64,000 bases of DNA from Isoetes taiwanensis (Eukaryota > Streptophyta > Lycopodiopsida > Isoetales > Isoetaceae). How positions within the stretch are numbered: the stretch's first letter is position 1; every line of letters begins with the position of its first letter. Location: the NCBI GenBank assembly GCA_021234155.1, contig JAJEKV010000008.1, positions 10,410,740 to 10,474,739 of the forward strand, given 5' to 3'. Shown here piece by piece: positions 43,397 to 55,469 of the stretch. The notes beneath the pieces are model-generated. The model made no database searches and had not been told where the DNA came from. It was given only the letters and a program-made list of their open reading frames with translations. The position numbers were made by a program, and so were the translations under genes.

Positions 43397-44975
43397 TTAC
43401 GCACGTTCGATGAGTTGAAGCGGACTTTTGCGAAGTTTAGGTTGAACATGAGGAAGTAGTTGATCCGATTGGGTGCAAAATGAAGCATTTGGTTGATGGC
43501 TCAGCTGGTACAGAATCGGCTGCAAAAACTTGGTGCACGGGGTGCTTATGGCGTGGGGAATGAGGGAGAACCTCAATCCAGTTGGAGGATTCAAGGCTGG
43601 TGTTGATTGCATGGTAAATTTCTTCTTGGAGTTGATCATCCAATTGTTTTTGAGTTGTTTGCTGTTGGCGTGGTTGTTGTTGTGGTGGCCGTGGTGGCCG
43701 TTTGAGCACTGGGCGTGGGCCTTGCCTTCCCTTGGCTTCCCATACTTGAAAAGGTGTAAGACGCACTGTCGTGGTTTGATTGGTGCCAGGAATTTGTATT
43801 TGAACTTGAGGAAGTTGAGGACAATCTGCAGACTGATGACCCCATTGGTCACAGTTGAAACATTGGGACTTGCTTGGATCAAAAGTGGAACGAGGAGGTC
43901 CACGTTGTGGTTGCTGTTGTTGCTGGGGTTGTTGTTGTTGTCGTATCGTGCCCCTGGTCCGTGGTTGAGTTTGCGTGGGTACCTTCTGCACTTGGTGAAC
44001 AAGACGTTGTCGATACGGATTTGGTCGTGGATTTGTACATTCTTCAGTGGTGTGGTTCTGCATGTTGCAGCGTTTGCAATGGATCATGCTATCCACAGAG
44101 TTACACTCATTCGCCAGATGTCCTGAGTACTGGCAAATAGTACACCAAATGTTATTTTTGGGAACCGTGGAGCCGTGGAGGCGGAGGTGCTGTGGGTGTA
44201 GCCGAGGGAAATGGGAGTATCGTGGGCTTGATCACCGCCAAGTGAGGAAACATGAACGCAGTGATTGACTAATTCAATGGCTTCTTGTAATGTCTTGGGG
44301 CTTAAATACCGGTCATAAATCGGATGTGAGAGGGTAAGCCTTGAAGAAACCACACTAGAATTTGGCTTTGGGTTGGAAATTCCTTCAACTTGTTGACTAA
44401 GATCCGCAATCGATCCGCAAAGTCTCGAGGCGAGATTCTCACGGGGGTTACGCTTTGAGTGTGTTGAGGTCGTTCAGCAGTTGTTGATCATCCGCAAGGG
44501 TGCCGTGAATGGGAAAGAAAAAGAGGTCTTCATGTGTATCCAATCTTGTTTCCAAAGTGGGCTTTTGTTTGCCATCAGCCATTAGTGGTGGGGTGCTCCA
44601 CGCCAGGGTCGTCGAAAAGATGTGGAATTTTAGTTTTGGATCGGAGTGACCATTGAGATCTGCAAGTGACTCAAATTCATCCATGTGAGCCCGAAAGCAC
44701 TCTGGTCTATGTGTTTACCTTTATCATTTCCAAAGAGTGGATATGGGAGTTTTAAAGCATGTGTAGGAGTCTACAGCATGAATGGGTGTTTGCATTTGTG
44801 GAAAAGAAAAGACAAAGAGGTGTTGGTTCTTTGCATAGGTACCGAACGGCATAGGTTGTGTGAGATTAGTAAAAGAGGTAATCGGGGCGCTTGTAGTGGG
44901 AACAAAGGTTGTGACAGCATGAACAAAGCGGTGGGGGAAACGATTAAGGGAAATGAGCGGTAGGGGAATTGACAA
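43397..44975 (-). pseudogene. gypsy B gag with two zinc knuckles
   Basis: Minus-strand blocks are FRAHMDEFESLADLNGHSDP (near 44650), DDQQLLNDLNTLK, ASRLCGSIADLSQQ, DRYLSPKTLQEAIELVNHCV (near 44260), then CKRCNMQNHTTEEC and CFNCDQWGHQSADC (near 44040-44075 and 43810-43870). Both knuckles are CX2CX4HX4C. A glutamine/proline-rich stretch separates them. The capsid-type helical domain and the double knuckle define gag. Several frameshifts. Confidence 0.85.
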
Positions 44976-45398
44976 AGGTGGAAGCGGTGGTACCGAAGTT
45001 CCTAAAGAAAGATTACCAATAGAGAAAACATTTTTGCAGATGTTCGGAGAGAAAATTGCGGTGGTTCCGTCGGATCTTGAGTTGGGGATTGGGGTGGAGT
45101 AAATTCAAAGGGCGTGTTGCGGCCCGCATGATGTGGCGAGCGAGTGGAACGGAACAATGGCGACCTTCCCGGGGAGGTCGGTCCGGAAAGTTGTCGTGGT
45201 GTAGGTGGAACAGGTGCCTCGCGATTACCGGAGAAGAGACAATCGAACGAGTGTATGTGGACATATTCATGGGGCGTCGCTAAGCAGATTCATGGCGGCG
45301 GCGTCTTGACTCCATCCGGTGTTGAATATCGCCGGAGTAAAGAAGGGATTGAACATGGTATCAATACGCTTTCGAAGTGAGCCCGCAACAGCGCCCGA

Positions 45399-46001
45399 TG
45401 TTTGGGGTCCGGCTCGATCGCTGAGGGATGATCTCCGCGGAGATCCGTGAAGTCCGGCGGGGGCAAATCCTCGAGACACTCTTGTCACGCCGGATTTTTG
45501 CTAACGAGGAAAGAACAAGAAAACTCGATAAAACAAAGAATGGCAATACACAATGAAACACACAAGACACTTGTGGAGAACACGGCAATCCATTGATCAA
45601 AACAAGTGTACAATGAAGGCTCAAAAGAGCGCACAACAAGGCGCACCAAAGATGTCCGCTCTGTAGTGACACAAAAGAACACTCGAACCCTCTTTTGAAG
45701 GAGCAAAAATGCTACAATATATAGGAACACCGGAGTGGCCTACTGGGCCTGAATCCGATCCTCATCATGACAACACGTGCTCCACTACTTGGGCACTGAA
45801 CAGAACTGAGCCGCCCGCGGCCGTGCTAACAGACAAGTAGTGGCCCGCCGTGGGTCCTACCTTTGGGTCTTCTGCTTCTTGGAGGAGCTTTGACCCGCCG
45901 TGGCGCCTTGTGGATCCCTCTTCTTGGACACCGTGGCCAGTGGGGCCTCGCCCTCATGCAGCAAGTATAGACCTGTGTGTCTGCCAGGCACAGGGCTAAC
46001 A
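45399..46001 (-). repeat. gypsy B 5' LTR (603 bp)
   Basis: On the minus strand it begins TGTTAGCCCTGTGCC and ends CCGGACCCCAAACA. Long stretches are identical to 34990-35591; differences cluster in short GC-rich words. Confidence 0.92.
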
Positions 46002-46006
46002 CGTAT

Positions 46007-47040
46007 CATCTTTCAGCTTTGCAAAAATGAGGTGATTGACAAGACTAGGAGTTAAACGGTAAGATGAAATTAAAGGATACAATTCTATATATGAACATAT
46101 GCACTTTAGGTTCTCCTTGTACTCCATCATAAGTATATATTGCCCTTTCCCACCTGCATTGTTTGCTTCAAAGAAAATAATAACTACGCTTGATGGTTAG
46201 AAATTGAGGATGGATTGGATGTGTATTTGATCTGGGGCCTCCTTTTTACAAAGCAAAGAGTTCACCAACGAGTTATCCCGTGATCATATATCCTAACACA
46301 ATGGATCAATTATGCAGCATGCAAAACAATTAAATTGGTGTCAAGCACACTCTTGCATATTTAAAGGGCACTTTTAAGGAGGAACTCTACTGCAGCTGAG
46401 TTTAAGTTGTTAGTGCAAAAGACCAGAAAAGTTGCTATTTCAAGATCTGCAACTGAATATTACACCAGTTTGTTTGTTTTGTGTCTATTCAACTGCAATT
46501 GACCTTACAATCACATCCCATTTGTGCGTAATGTAAAAGCAACTTAAGCTAACATTCCTCACTATTCTACGGTTCGGTCAGTCTCAAGAGGAGCTTTCGT
46601 ATGTGCACAAGACTAATCTGTGGTCTATATGATATCACATTTCATAGCCATTAAGAATTTGACACAAACCTATTTGAAACATCTTGATGTACACATATTT
46701 GGCTGATATTTAATATATCAGGAATTTTTCATCTCGATTCTGTTCTTGATATTTCGCTCTAGCTTTAATGGTTAGCCAACTAGTTCAATTCAAATAAATC
46801 TTGATCTTCAAGAGAAGAATACCTAACTGGAACTATATACTATCGTTACAAACAAATGAACAACCGAGCCCACATCATTCTAAGGCATAATTCATTACAA
46901 AATGCAAGCCTTTGGATCTTTCCAAAAACATTGTTAAATGTAAGCATCCAACACTTTACATCAAATGACGACCAGAAACTACACATTTATTTTTTAATCG
47001 GAACATCTACGCGAGAGACAGGTATGCATAAGAGCCTGCT
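46007..47040. other. Intergenic, no recognised gene
   Basis: AT-rich sequence to the right of the gypsy B target site. No frame with recognisable motifs. Confidence 0.55.
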
Positions 47041-47212
47041 GGAACCCAAAACACTAACAACTCACATGTTTAGTAGATAAAGAAAATGGAACATTTCCTT
47101 CTGGTGATGTCCCCTTGCCATCTAACAACAAATATCTCTGGCCATCATTCTTCCTGAATTGTGCTAGAACATACGACCCACATGATGTTCGTATTAACAT
47201 TGGTGATTTTGG
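47041..47212 (-). pseudogene. Possible terminal exon of an unidentified gene
   Basis: A minus-strand frame after an AG acceptor near 47213 reads VYSVPKSPMLIRTSCGSYVL, AQFRKNDGQRYLLLDGKG and TSPEGNVPFSLSTKHVSC before a stop. The composition is strongly protein-like with no shift. No upstream exon was found in the window up to 47640 and the family is not recognised. It may be a gene relic. Confidence 0.35.
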
Positions 47213-47399
47213 AACAGAATAAACATCTTCTCAAGATCAGTTAAAAAGAATTTGTGCACTCTTTTCTACACTTCCACGAGCTTCATCCTCCATTGCCAGT
47301 GTGTGTGTGATATCACGATGAGAAACATTTGCTTTACAATTGCCACCATCTTAAGTTTCGACCTTAGCAAGGATAAGACAGAAAATCCTACAAATGCAG

Positions 47400-47475
47400 T
47401 TTTTTGGGTTGCCCCTAAGGGGGCAAACCCTTGTTTATGTGGGTTTGTGGCATATTATAAGTATATGCCAGTATA
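47400..47475 (+). repeat. Dispersed hairpin repeat, copy 1
   Basis: A G/C-rich hairpin GGGTTGCCCC-TAA-GGGGGCAAACCC (47406-47430) is followed by CTTGTTTATGTGGGTTT and a second small palindrome (CATATTATAAGTATATG). The same arrangement recurs at 56790-56870. Confidence 0.75.
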
Positions 47476-47658
47476 TGCTTGGAATATGCCTATGACTGCT
47501 CCAAACCCGTTATTGGCTGTAAACTCTCGGTCGTTTTCGTTGTTGGGCAGCCACTCTTGAAACTGGCTAACCGGAGAGGCCTGCTCTGCCCGAAATTGGT
47601 CTGTGCTTAGGTTATTTCCGATCTGTGCAGGTACTGTCGATCAGTGTTTACCATTTCA

Positions 47659-48221
47659 ATGGCGCTTTTAGCCTTGCTAACATTGCTTCTGCTAACATTG
47701 GCCAAAGATGTGAAAGAAAGGAGCTTCACCATTGCCAATCACATGTTTATGAAAGATGGTGAACCATTTCGAATTATAGGCGGTGATGTTCACTATTTCA
47801 GAATCCTGCCTGATGTAAGGAATTCTTCTTAAATTATAAGTTCTAGTTGAATCTGAGCTTCATGTTACTTGTTGATACGAGTAGCCTCTATGCAGAAACA
47901 TCTGAGCATTTCTGGGTTGTCCTTGATGAAACTAGTGAATATAATAGTCTACAACGCCCTTTATGTTAAAGTCTTACAGATTTGGAAAATATTGATGAAA
48001 CATGACCTACTTTGGTTTGCAATATTGGGAGGATATGCTGTTGAGAGCAAAATCCTTGGGATTGAACACTATTCAGACTTATGTTCCTTGGAACATTCAT
48101 GAGCCTCATCCGGGAAAGTTCCATTTTGGTGGCTCTGCAGACCTTAAAGCTTTCTTGATGCTTGCTGATAAACTTGGATTGTAGTCATGCTCAGGGCGGG
48201 CCCCTATATTTGTGGAGGTCT
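47659..48221 (+). pseudogene. Beta-galactosidase (BGAL17-like) fragment
   Basis: Exon 1 (47659-47814) encodes a 20-residue hydrophobic leader (signal-peptide-like) and the glycosyl hydrolase 35 N-terminus (FMKDGEPFRIIGGDVHYFRI), ending at a GT donor. Exon 2 starts at 48023 ([37 protein letters not shown]) but its acceptor reads AA in place of AG. A one-base deletion near 48181 turns the next conserved block (VMLRAGPYICG) out of frame and creates a stop at 48182-48184. Homology ends near 48221; the catalytic glutamates lie in the part that is missing. The HEPHPG and FHFGG wording is closest to the plant BGAL17 type. A truncated duplicate, not functional. Confidence 0.88.
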
Positions 48222-48538
48222 GTGTCCTTAATAATGGTAAATAAAAATGTCTGCATTCTCGCTTCTGCAGCCACGTTTGGGTTTGAGATAGAACAGCCAA
48301 AACATGGCATTAATCTGTTGTATTAAGTACACCACAACAAATCAGTTAAGATTCATTCCCATTTCTGGTCATCTGGGATAAGTAGCAAGAGCCATCTTTC
48401 TTCCTTTCTCACGCGTGGGCTTTATATGGACTATACATCATATTCCACTTTAGTTTATACAAAAACGAAATGGTGTTAAGAAAATTCTAGGTTGACTGCC
48501 CAAGTTGAAATTTTATTACTCTGGGCTATTCTGAAAGT
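48222..48538. other. Intergenic, no recognised gene
   Basis: Nothing recognisable between the beta-galactosidase relic and the MITE. Confidence 0.6.
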
Positions 48539-48818
48539 GGGTCAAAGCATGGAGGTGGGGGACACTTTTTGTATCAGCGACACATGGTGCTTAGGGGGTG
48601 CTTTTCGGAGCTATTTTCTTTGTATTTAAAAAAAAAAAAATCTTTAATTTTTTTGATATTTTTCCCTGAAACGCATTCATATTACGCCTTGGAATATAAA
48701 ATTTCAGCTTCATCGGAGTTATAGAAAAAAAGATAAAAATAAGTAAAATTTCCCGCATTAGGTGCTTAGGGGGTGCTTGGCTGGCGCAAAAATGCCCCCC
48801 AGCTCCATGCTTTGACCC
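48539..48818. mobile_element. MITE, ~280 bp, with long terminal inverted repeats
   Basis: Perfect 16-base outer inverted repeats GGGTCAAAGCATGGAG (48539-48554) and its complement (48803-48818) extend imperfectly to about 40 bases. AAGT lies on both sides (48535-48538 and 48819-48822) and may be the target duplication. Inside, GGTGCTTAGGGGGTGCTT occurs twice (48588-48605 and 48758-48775). No coding capacity. Confidence 0.82.
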
Positions 48819-49560
48819 AAGTGAAACCAGCAACGCTTTGACCTTATTGGAACAATAGCAAATAACGAGCCACCTCCATGTTGTCAGCAATGTCTCAGTG
48901 CATCCTTAGCTGCCTTTGCTTTGTTGCTGTGGTATCTATCTGGTTAACGTGTTGTCTATTTGAGTGACTTTGAGATATCCTCTAGAGTGTAGCTTCACAA
49001 GCTACCTTCAGAGTCTGAGCTTTGCACCTGGATCTTTTTATTTACAGTCTAACAAGCATGTTATAGACGTTTTCTCTGACAAATTTGGGCATGCTTGCAA
49101 AGTGGCATGCCAAGTGCTAACTTTTGAATAAAAGCTGCAGGCATATGTAAACTTATTCCTACATTTCCAGCATGCAAGAAAGCAGACCGAAATTCAGTGT
49201 TGTTGTAGAGCGAATTGACGAAGGTTTATGCATTACCTTTAGTCTCTAGTTTTTCACACTGTTGCGCAAATTCTCAGGTGGAGAAGGTTTGCTCCGGTGT
49301 ATGGTATGAAGGTTTGCATGTATCGCATTTGGGTTTGGTTTTTTTACTTATATCGCCCCTGTGTATATTGGTTCTGCTCAATGTTCTTTTTGTTGCATCT
49401 GGATTAAACTTAATTTAGAAATCCAGATTTTGGTGATGTGTTTTGATGGAGATGTAAATATAATGGTAACAGAAGCTGCGGGGCTATAGAAGGCTTCATT
49501 CATTTTCCAGTGTGTGGTATGCAGTTCATGAATGACGCTGTTGCAGGTTCTTGAATCAAA
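48819..49560. other. Intergenic, no recognised gene
   Basis: No gene seen. The T-rich stretch 49330-49350 and scattered frames have no motif. Confidence 0.5.
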
Positions 49561-49586
49561 GTTGAGACCACGCCTTAAGCTCCGCC

Positions 49587-50836
49587 AATGGAAACATCGA
49601 CTATGGTTTTTCGGGGAGCATCCTCCATAGACGAGAAACAAATGGATATGGAGATGTTTCATTGGATATGGAGACGTTTCATTGGTGAATAAGGCCAGGA
49701 AAGTGGATGAGACCCAAAAACAACTTCTGCATTAGTGCATAGCACAGTGGTAAACGAGGAAAGCTTACAAAATACCACAGAAAATTCCTCTATTCCTTTT
49801 GTCCCCAGGTATAAAAAGAGGAAGATTGCACTTGTTTTAGCCTACTGTGGAGCTGGTTACCAGGGAATGCAAAAAACGAGGGTGAGAATGCTTGGATTCA
49901 AGACGGTGACTGGCTCTTTTAGCGCGAAGAACTTGTGTGACGGGAGAAGGTATGAGTATGTCTTGCCCACATTTGCTTTTGATCCATGCAACAAATATCT
50001 TGCAACAGGAAATGGTAATGAAGACAGTGCAAAGGACAACCATATTACTTTAGGACCTATGGAGGAAAATATTGATAATGGCTTGCCTGTAGATATGTCT
50101 ATGGAGGATAGTAAAATTCAAAATACAGATATGAGATTAAATCAGGCGAATTTGAATGTAAATGATTTGAATTATAAACAAAATAATGACACTGGAGATG
50201 GTAACAACCAGTACTGCTATAATCATACTGAGGAATGTTCGTTCAACTTTGGGCCAGAGGAACGGAAGCGCTTGAATGACATTCTCAAACAATATGTTGG
50301 GACCCATAATTTTCACAATTTTACGTCATGCATAAAGCCAGAAGATCCTAGTGCCCTGCGATATAGTATATCATTTGAGGCAGGTGAGATGGAATTTGTG
50401 AAGTGCACTGTTCTAGGACAAAGTTTTGTGCTGCATCAGATTTGAAAGATGATTGGCTTTGCGATTGCAATAATGCGGGGCTGTGTTCCTGAGACTATCA
50501 TTCACAAGGCATTCAGAAGGTATGTTTTCTATTTGAATAATCATCTTGTTGTATTGGCCAGTTAATATTTGCTTTTGCATCTTAAAAGTATTCCTGATTG
50601 TGTTCTTGCATGGCAGAGATGAAAAAGTGAATGTTTCCTTAGCTCCAGAGCTGGGCCTATTCCTACAAGAATGTTTGTATTCGGCATATAACAACAGGTG
50701 GTGTGACACCCATGAAGAGATTTCCTTGAAAGACTATCAACACGAAGTTCAAAACTTTAAGACACATTATATCTATTCTCATATTGCATCCACTGAAGCC
50801 AAAGAAGGGTGGTTGCTAGGTGGCTTCAATTATTGA
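49587..50836 (+). pseudogene. tRNA pseudouridine synthase (PUS1-like), catalytic region deleted
   Basis: The frame 49735-50445 opens with PRYKKRKIALVLAYCGAGYQ (N-terminal beta strand of the TruA fold) and GMQK, then jumps directly to RMLGFKTVTGSFSAKNLCDG and RRYEYVLPTFAFDPC. The section with the catalytic Asp (the RTDKGV block known in this family) is absent. Later blocks are YVGTHNFHNFTS, LGQSFVLHQI, a premature TGA where the family has Arg (HQI*KMIG), FAIAIMRGCVPETI, an intact GT-AG intron (50520-50616), then LAPELGLFLQECLYSAYNNR and YIYSHIASTEAKEGW. The kept intron argues for a genomic duplicate, not a retrocopy. An ATG at 49587 (METSTMVFRGASSIDEKQMD) may be the original start, followed by a 20-base tandem repeat and a stop. 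Confidence 0.88.
49653..49692 (+). repeat. 20-bp tandem duplication
   Basis: GGATATGGAGATGTTTCATT is followed at once by a copy with one change (GATG to GACG), in the N-terminal part of the PUS1-like relic. Confidence 0.8.
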
Positions 50837-53800
50837 GTGATGAAAAGTTTCTTGAATTCTTGGCAGAAAGACCGAAGCAAAATGTTAATTAACGGGAGAT
50901 TCTCTGCTTTTGATCTGATGCAAATGGCATTGCACTAAGGTCGATTGGCTGACAAAATTTTATCCTCTATTTTTATGCATAGCTTTGAAAGTTCTTTACA
51001 GACTACATATATTTCATACTTAAGATTGTGATTTTTGGCAGTACCTGTTGACTCGATTTATTTTTTAGCGGCTAGTAAAGAATGCATCTGACTCATGTGT
51101 GGGCTAGAGAAACATCTTTTTTCTGCACTTCTGACAGCCATAGGATTTCCGGTTGAGCTAGCGCATCGCAGGAAAGATTTTTATGCATATTTGTTTAAGG
51201 GTAATTCTAATTTCTGATTGGGAACTGCGATATCCAGCTAAACATTATGAAATTTCTCGATACGGGTTAAAAAGTTTGCCCAACACTGGTTCTGCATTAT
51301 ATTTGTCAACTGTCCAATGCCCCAGCTATTGCATATCTGGTCCTATAAACTCACTTCAAGCCAATTAAGTTTTAACTGGTGAAATAGGTGGCAGTCCTGC
51401 TCCGCTGACATAGTAAATTATTTCTTCATGGCATATGCTTGAAGCCATGCGGCGTACAATTTGCAGACTATGGAAATTTGGTAGGCCTGATGCACATTTG
51501 TAAATTGTAATGCTTGATTAGGGGGAAATAGGATTTACAAGCATTGGCACTGCTTCAGCATCAAGAGGATGGATAGGATGGGGAATTCATCCTAGCACAG
51601 AAGGACAGATGGCTGGAAGCAGTGCATTAATTGCCTTCAGCAATTCAACAAGAAGTTATGTATTTCACAGTGTTAGATTCTGCTGTAGAAATCAATGGGA
51701 TAAATATGAAATTCTATGCTAAGTTGAGTTTCAACAGCGCTCCTGGCAAGCTGTACCATTTATGGAACAGAGGTAGCACAGTAAATGGTGATGCTCCAGC
51801 ACATCATTCTCTTTCTGAACGAGATAGCTATGGAACTATAGATGTTTCCTAGGCAGCATCATAAAAATACGCATGGATTTTTAGCCATAGTTTCTTGGGG
51901 GATTCCTCTCATCCTTGGAGTTATGTGTGCCAGGTATCGCCGTCCATTCAAAAGGTTTGATCCTGGTCGGTATACCTCCATATCCTTTTCCAAGCTTCTG
52001 GTTATGTTTTAGGAATCACTGCTTGGGGCATAGGGCTTTATTTAGGGCATAAATCTGTTGGCCTTGAATACCACTCACAGAGATATATTGGCAATTTGTC
52101 AGTGTTTTGCAATTTGTCGGTGTTATGTGCACGGACAATGTTAAGAAGCAAAACGTGAATCCTTATACCTCTACACAAAAACCTGCTTATAAACCTCTAA
52201 TACACATGGGTTTATTATTCAATCTATCTCACCCAAGCCCAACGATGCCAAGCCAAATATTGCTACATGATAAGTTTCTTATTTGCATTTACTTTCCTAT
52301 TTTCTTTTTTTAAGAGGCGATGGAATATTACTATTTTTATTTCCTATGTGTGGGGTGCATCTTCGAATCCCTTGCCACTTCAATTATTCATGCTCACTTA
52401 TTCATGCCAACTATAAAAGAGCATGTATATCTTGACATATTAATCATTGACATGCTTACCATTTCTAATCATTTAACTCTAGAAAAATATGCATTTTTGC
52501 AAACTGAAGTTGCAAAACATAAGTGAGGTTGCATAAAGTGGGTTTTACCAAATATTTCATAATTAAAGACTGAAATTCTAGACATGGATATACATACCAT
52601 GCATAGGAAGGCCCACAAAGGGTTCCATTCTAAAATTTGAGCTACGAAGGGTTCAAAGGCCCACCCGACTTTATATTTAGCTGGACCTGCAGATTTAAGC
52701 TAAATAATTGAAGGAATTATACACGAACGACAAAGCTGCAAAATAGAATCTTCAATCGAAGAACTCAAATACATCTGTCACGGCTAGTACATTCTTGCTA
52801 TGCATATGCACATAAGATATGCTCATTATACTCTTTTATTTTACAGGTCAGCTCTTATATCCGAACATAACATCGTGTTCAATACTATTGCTATTGAGGT
52901 CATCCATTAGGAGAAACTAAAGACAATGGAGTCATGGTAGCAAACAGATTTGTAGGGTTGCATGTGTGACCGCATTCAGGTACATCACCCTCTGATTATC
53001 CAACAGAAAATTGTAAACCAGATATATTGTAGGCCTTTCTATGGCCCTTCCCGACCAACCAATATTTGTTGTGCCCTTCTATAGGTGGCATGCATTTGCC
53101 AACTTTATCTTCAAGTTGATCAACTTCATCTTTCACAGCCAAATTTACTGTAGGTGATGCTGGGGCACTTTACTCCAAACAAAATCACCATCTAGGGTTT
53201 AAAACGCAAACCTTCTCATTTGGCTGGGGGGACTTCATCTGCTAGACCAAGGACATTATCAGCACTTAAAAGAGTGAAATCTTAAAAAACTGAAAGGCCA
53301 AGTTCAAAATTGCTATGAGCTTAACGCCAAAGTCTCGTCAATGTAATGTCAAATCAAACTCACCCTATAACATAGATGTCAATTGCTTCCCTCACATTTA
53401 GCCATTCATTCAAATCAAGGTCTGTACTGCGGACTTTAGCTCCAATGTTCTTTCAACTTAGATTTACAACAGCTTAGGAATTATCTCAACATAAATTCTA
53501 AGAAAGTAACTGCCAAGAGTTATAAGTCCATATATTGTAAACAGAAAGTCTCTGATTGACCTTGCTCTAGTGTGCGCTTAAGTGGTTTAGACTGCGATTT
53601 ATGATGGCCAATTCAAAATTAGAGCATGCTGCCTTAATTACAAAAACAATGAATGCCATAAACTGAAGCCTTCGAAGCAATGTAATACTGCCCCGCATCT
53701 TCTAAGCCATCATAGATACATGCCGCCAGAAGAAAGACTCTTGCATTTCTTTGACACGTACAAAATTAACACCATTAGGTACATTCTTTCAAACCTTATA

Positions 53801-54498
53801 GTATTTTGCAAACCTCAATATACAGTATACAAAAACTTGTACAGGCATACCCCACAAACGAGGATCACTATGTACGGTCCAGATCGAGGAATAAAGGGCA
53901 AATATGCCCATCCGACAGCTCTCGATGCCCGGAGTAACCCCCCGTGTGAATATGCACCCAAACCAAAGGGGGTTTCAGGGGGATCTTAATTTAAATGCAT
54001 TGAATGCAATGGTTTGATTAAGAATATTAATGGTAATTATGTGTTGGTTGTTATATCAAAAAAAAATTTGGGCCCTTCGGGCCCTAACAAAAGGAAAAAT
54101 AGATAAACTTTAAGGGCGTAAATATTAATTATTAATTCAAGAGATTGTATAAAACATTACATTACAAAAAAAAAAAACAAACATAGAAAATCAAACATAG
54201 TTAAACTTGAACGAAGTAGATATATGCTCAATAAGGCCATGTACAATAAAAGTGTGGATTTAAGTCATTGAGGCATTAATAGAACTTATAAACTATATAA
54301 ATGGACGGTTATGAAGCAAGAAGTAAAGCAAGAAACGATCACATAAGGTTTGCAGATGACAGCAAGAAACGACCACATATAGTTCTTATGAACTTGTGGA
54401 AACACACGTCATTGCAGATTAAGCTAATAGGTATAACGAAATAATTATTTAAATAAAGAACTAGAATTGAAAATGGGATATATTGGAGCATAGATGCT
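50837..54498. other. Long intergenic region, no recognised gene
   Basis: AT-rich sequence with scattered short frames without motifs. A GC-rich patch at 53860-53985 (with ATGTACGGTCCAGATCGAGG and CCAAAGGGGGTTTCAGGGGG) stands out in composition; nothing was recognised in it. GGGCCCTTCGGGCCC near 54070 is a short perfect palindrome. Confidence 0.5.
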
Positions 54499-54499
54499 C

Positions 54500-55431
54500 T
54501 ATTCAGTCTTTGTTGGATTTGAACCAACATAAACATCCACACCATCCGAATATCCCTGTCTTGCATTTGTTGAAAGGCATTTGTTGAAAGATGGTAAGAC
54601 TACCCGTTGCATTGCCATGCTGCGCACACGATGCAGTAATTGCATTCCAAACCAGCTGCAAACCAAACCAGACCAGGTGCATTCCAAACCAGGTGACTGA
54701 TACAAGCTGAGGAGACCACATACATCCATCTAATTCTGCAATCAGAGATAAACCAATAGCTTTCAACATCATGCCAAACTAAAATACCTCGTTTGTGGCT
54801 AGAATAATGTGCACACGGACAGGCTGCCAACTAGGTGAATCCTTGAATGTGCAGGTAGGCTCAGTGTATGCAGATAATACAATAGTGTATGGTTCCATGT
54901 TTCAATAGCATTTGCTGTAAAATTTTACTGGTTCCATCCTGAGCATATGCTGTAAACTATCATTCCCTGAAATTATGAAATTATATCACGTCCAAACAGT
55001 TTTTCAAATAATCTCTTTGCACTTTTTGGACTTCCACACTTAACATAGACCATGATACGAGAATTTCCTAACACTACAGTTGAATCGAATGCACCATGAA
55101 TAATATTGACATGAATAACCTTACCTGCTATTAGTGCTGTTGGATTCGCACAAGCCACTTAAAATGCTTTCGGAGGTGCTCCAGAAGCCAAAGGTGCTAC
55201 CTGGAAAAATGCATGGAAGGAAGAAACAAGTTGATGTGCAGGTTTAAGGTGAAAAGGACCTGGCACATAAGCAAATCTAGTATGTTGCTTGGAATAATGG
55301 CATTCAGTTGGACCTGAAAATAAAAATCGTGCTTCCTCTGCACTATAACTTATGCTCCTATGCCAAATTGCTTTCTGCACTGAGTAAACGATGGTTTTGA
55401 AACCTGAATCGACCAAATCATATGGCAACAA
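54500..55431 (-). pseudogene. PLS-class PPR gene relic
   Basis: Minus-strand blocks are VACANPTALIAGKVIHVNII and FDSTVVLGNSRIMVYVKCGS (55158-55040), KSAKRLFEKLFGRDIIS, then WNAITASCAQHGNA and LTIFQQM (54625-54570). An upstream block (55431-55159) ends APLASGAPPKAF. This is the P-L-S motif grammar of plant organelle RNA-editing/processing PPR proteins. Stops and shifts break it, and no E or DYW domain was seen. Confidence 0.8.
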
Positions 55432-55469
55432 ACAAATCTTGTGGCTTCATGCTTTCCTGTATGTTATTG

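Larger units (their letters stand above)
34990..46001 (-). mobile_element. Full-length Ty3/gypsy element B, 11.0 kb
   Basis: The LTRs at 34990-35591 and 45399-46001 are flanked by a perfect CGTAT duplication (34985-34989 and 46002-46006). On the minus strand the order is LTR, leader, gag with two zinc knuckles, protease, RT, RNase H, integrase, an unusually long 3' region with an extra reading frame, polypurine tract and LTR. All genes are interrupted by small frameshifts. The RT active-site context is WDDFSTY, not the commoner YxDD. The 4-kb 3' region (35602-39600) makes the element longer than typical chromoviruses. The sequence next to the 5' LTR (minus strand TCGGGCGCTGTTGCGGGC) may be the primer site. 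Confidence 0.93.

Noticed and set aside
43530-44268. Plus-strand frames of up to 198 codons
   Set aside because: Antisense to gypsy B gag; kept open by its glutamine/proline-rich coding bias.
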